From JAZLDV01 sp045614925 (GTDB lineage: Bacteria; Bacillota_I; Bacilli_A; Erysipelotrichales; Coprobacillaceae), in assembly GCA_045614925.1 (NCBI GenBank), contig JAZLDV010000122.1, positions 1 to 5,761 on the forward strand: 5,761 bases of DNA, read 5' to 3'. Made by a program: the position numbers and the translations under genes. The notes under the pieces are model-generated. The model had not been told where the DNA came from, searched no databases, and saw only the letters and a program-made list of their open reading frames with translations. The number at the start of each line of letters is the position of its first letter. Within the stretch, counting starts at the first letter, position 1. Below, piece after piece: positions 4,829-5,761 of the stretch.

Positions 4829-5761
4829 TTAATTTGTATAATTATCAAAATATCCTTGTACTAATACTACAGGAGTACCTTTATCTCCTGAACCACTAGT
4901 TAAGTCACATAATGATCCAATTAAGTCAGTTAATTGACGAGGAGTTGTTCCTTGAGCAGCCATATTACCAACTAAATCATCACTCTTTTCTTGAATTGAT
5001 TTACTAATTGCTGCTTTTAATTCTTCACCAGTTAAATCTTTAAAATCATTATCTGCTAAATATTTTAATTTTAATTCATTTGGTGTTCCTACTAAACCAT
5101 CAGTAAATGCAGGAGAAACAACAGGATCTGCTAATTCCCAGATTTTTCCTTGAGGATCTTTAAAAGCACCATCTCCATAAACCATAACTTCTACATGTTT
5201 ACCAGTAGCTTCTAAAACTCTAGCTTGAATATCTAATACTAAATCTTTACATTCTCTTGGGAATAATTTTACTGTATCTTCAGTAGATTTATTAGATCCT
5301 AATAAACCATATTTAGTATTATATCCACTACCATTGATAGATTCATTCATAATATCATCTAATCCTAATACTACAGATGCACCATTAGCATATAAAATAC
5401 GTTTAGTACGAGCACGAGTATGGATATCACAGTTAATAATTTTATCAGTGTAGTTTAAGATTGTTTTTGCTTGGTTAGCAAAAATAATTTCAACTTCTGC
5501 ACCACAAGATTTTACTAATTCACCATAATATTCAACATAATCTACACCAGTAAATTCATGTTTATTTTCACCAAATAATTCTCTATATTTTTCTAAAGTT
5601 AATACATCACTATATGGATTAATTCCAGCTGCATCAATTTTATCTAAACTTACTAATTCATTTCCAACTTCATCAGATGGATAGCTTAACATTAATACAA
5701 CTTTTTTAGCTCCTTTAGCAATACCTCTTAAACAGATTGCAAAACGGTTACGAGATAAGAT
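4829..5761 (-). CDS. CofE-like (F420-0:L-glutamate ligase superfamily) protein, N-terminus outside window
   Basis: The frame is open from the window edge to a UAA at 4831-4829: 310 residues of what should be a protein of roughly 390. The first 23 residues (I-L-S-R-N-R-F-A-I-C...) continue the family's conserved pattern, so the ATG at 5692 is internal and not the start. Conserved stretches, numbered within the fragment, are L-S-Y-P-S-D-E-V-G-N at 25-34, C-D-I-H-T-R at 111-116, G-S-N-K-S-T-E-D at 155-162, Y-G-D-G-A-F-K-D-P at 195-203, Q-G-T-T-P-R at 270-275 and T-S-G-S-G-D-K-G-T-P at 288-297. From memory these mark the long Bacillota group placed in PF01996/COG1478. Archaeal CofE, about 250 residues, adds glutamate to F420-0 using GTP. 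In this group the region aligned with the CofE S-D-T-F-G-R-P motif reads differently, and a Bacillota of this type is not expected to make F420, so the real substrate is unknown. Cytoplasmic; no membrane segment. Confidence 0.88.
   Translation of the reverse strand: MLSRNRFAICLRGIAKGAKKVVLMLSYPSDEVGNELVSLDKIDAAGINPYSDVLTLEKYRELFGENKHEFTGVDYVEYYGELVKSCGAEVEIIFANQAKTILNYTDKIINCDIHTRARTKRILYANGASVVLGLDDIMNESINGSGYNTKYGLLGSNKSTEDTVKLFPRECKDLVLDIQARVLEATGKHVEVMVYGDGAFKDPQGKIWELADPVVSPAFTDGLVGTPNELKLKYLADNDFKDLTGEELKAAISKSIQEKSDDLVGNMAAQGTTPRQLTDLIGSLCDLTSGSGDKGTPVVLVQGYFDNYTN

Noticed and set aside
4597..4899. Plus-strand open frame of 100 codons
   Set aside because: It lies antisense across the lipoprotein gene, the hairpin and the end of the CofE-like gene, resembles no known family, and has no ribosome site; it is a shadow frame.
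4829..5692. CofE-like gene starting at the ATG at 5692
   Set aside because: The frame stays open upstream to the window edge and the 23 upstream residues match the family pattern, so the gene is partial and this ATG is internal.

Overview
The window is about 30% GC and every supported gene lies on the minus strand, so biological reading order runs from high to low coordinates. The proteins are typical of a low-GC Bacillota. The mix (Rho without an N-terminal helical domain, small membrane zinc-ribbon proteins, DUF1292, a CofE-like protein) suggests a gut Erysipelotrichia/Coprobacillus-type organism, though that placement is inference. The code is the standard bacterial one: UGA ends rho and tryptophan is UGG, so it is not a Mycoplasma-type genome.

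Layout in reading order. (1) 5761-4829: a large protein of the F420-0:L-glutamate ligase (CofE) superfamily, with its N-terminus outside the window. It is followed by a GCAA-tetraloop hairpin with a short U-run. (2) 4775-4329: a small unrecognised lipoprotein ending in a strong intrinsic terminator. (3) 4302-1335: a compact unit with a near-consensus sigma-A promoter, two tandem paralogous zinc-ribbon/two-TM membrane proteins, transcription termination factor rho, an MBL-fold hydrolase of the COG1237 type (ATGA overlap with rho), a DUF1292 protein and an intrinsic terminator. Gaps inside it are 12-15 bp or an overlap, so it reads as a five-gene operon. (4) 1336-720: a promoter and a maltose-acetyltransferase-type hexapeptide O-acetyltransferase. 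(5) 705-1: an extended -10 element and the N-terminal 218 residues of a class-C beta-lactamase-like serine hydrolase that runs off the window.

Most of the window is compact housekeeping or accessory sequence. I see no mobile element, CRISPR array, RNA gene or phage module. The points worth a second look are the rho operon context, the two homologues of methanogen-coenzyme enzymes in a bacterium unlikely to make those coenzymes, the repeated merging of terminator U-tracts with the next promoter's -35 box, and two perfect hairpins inside coding sequence at conserved motifs. No intergenic stretch exceeds 300 bases; the longest is about 80.
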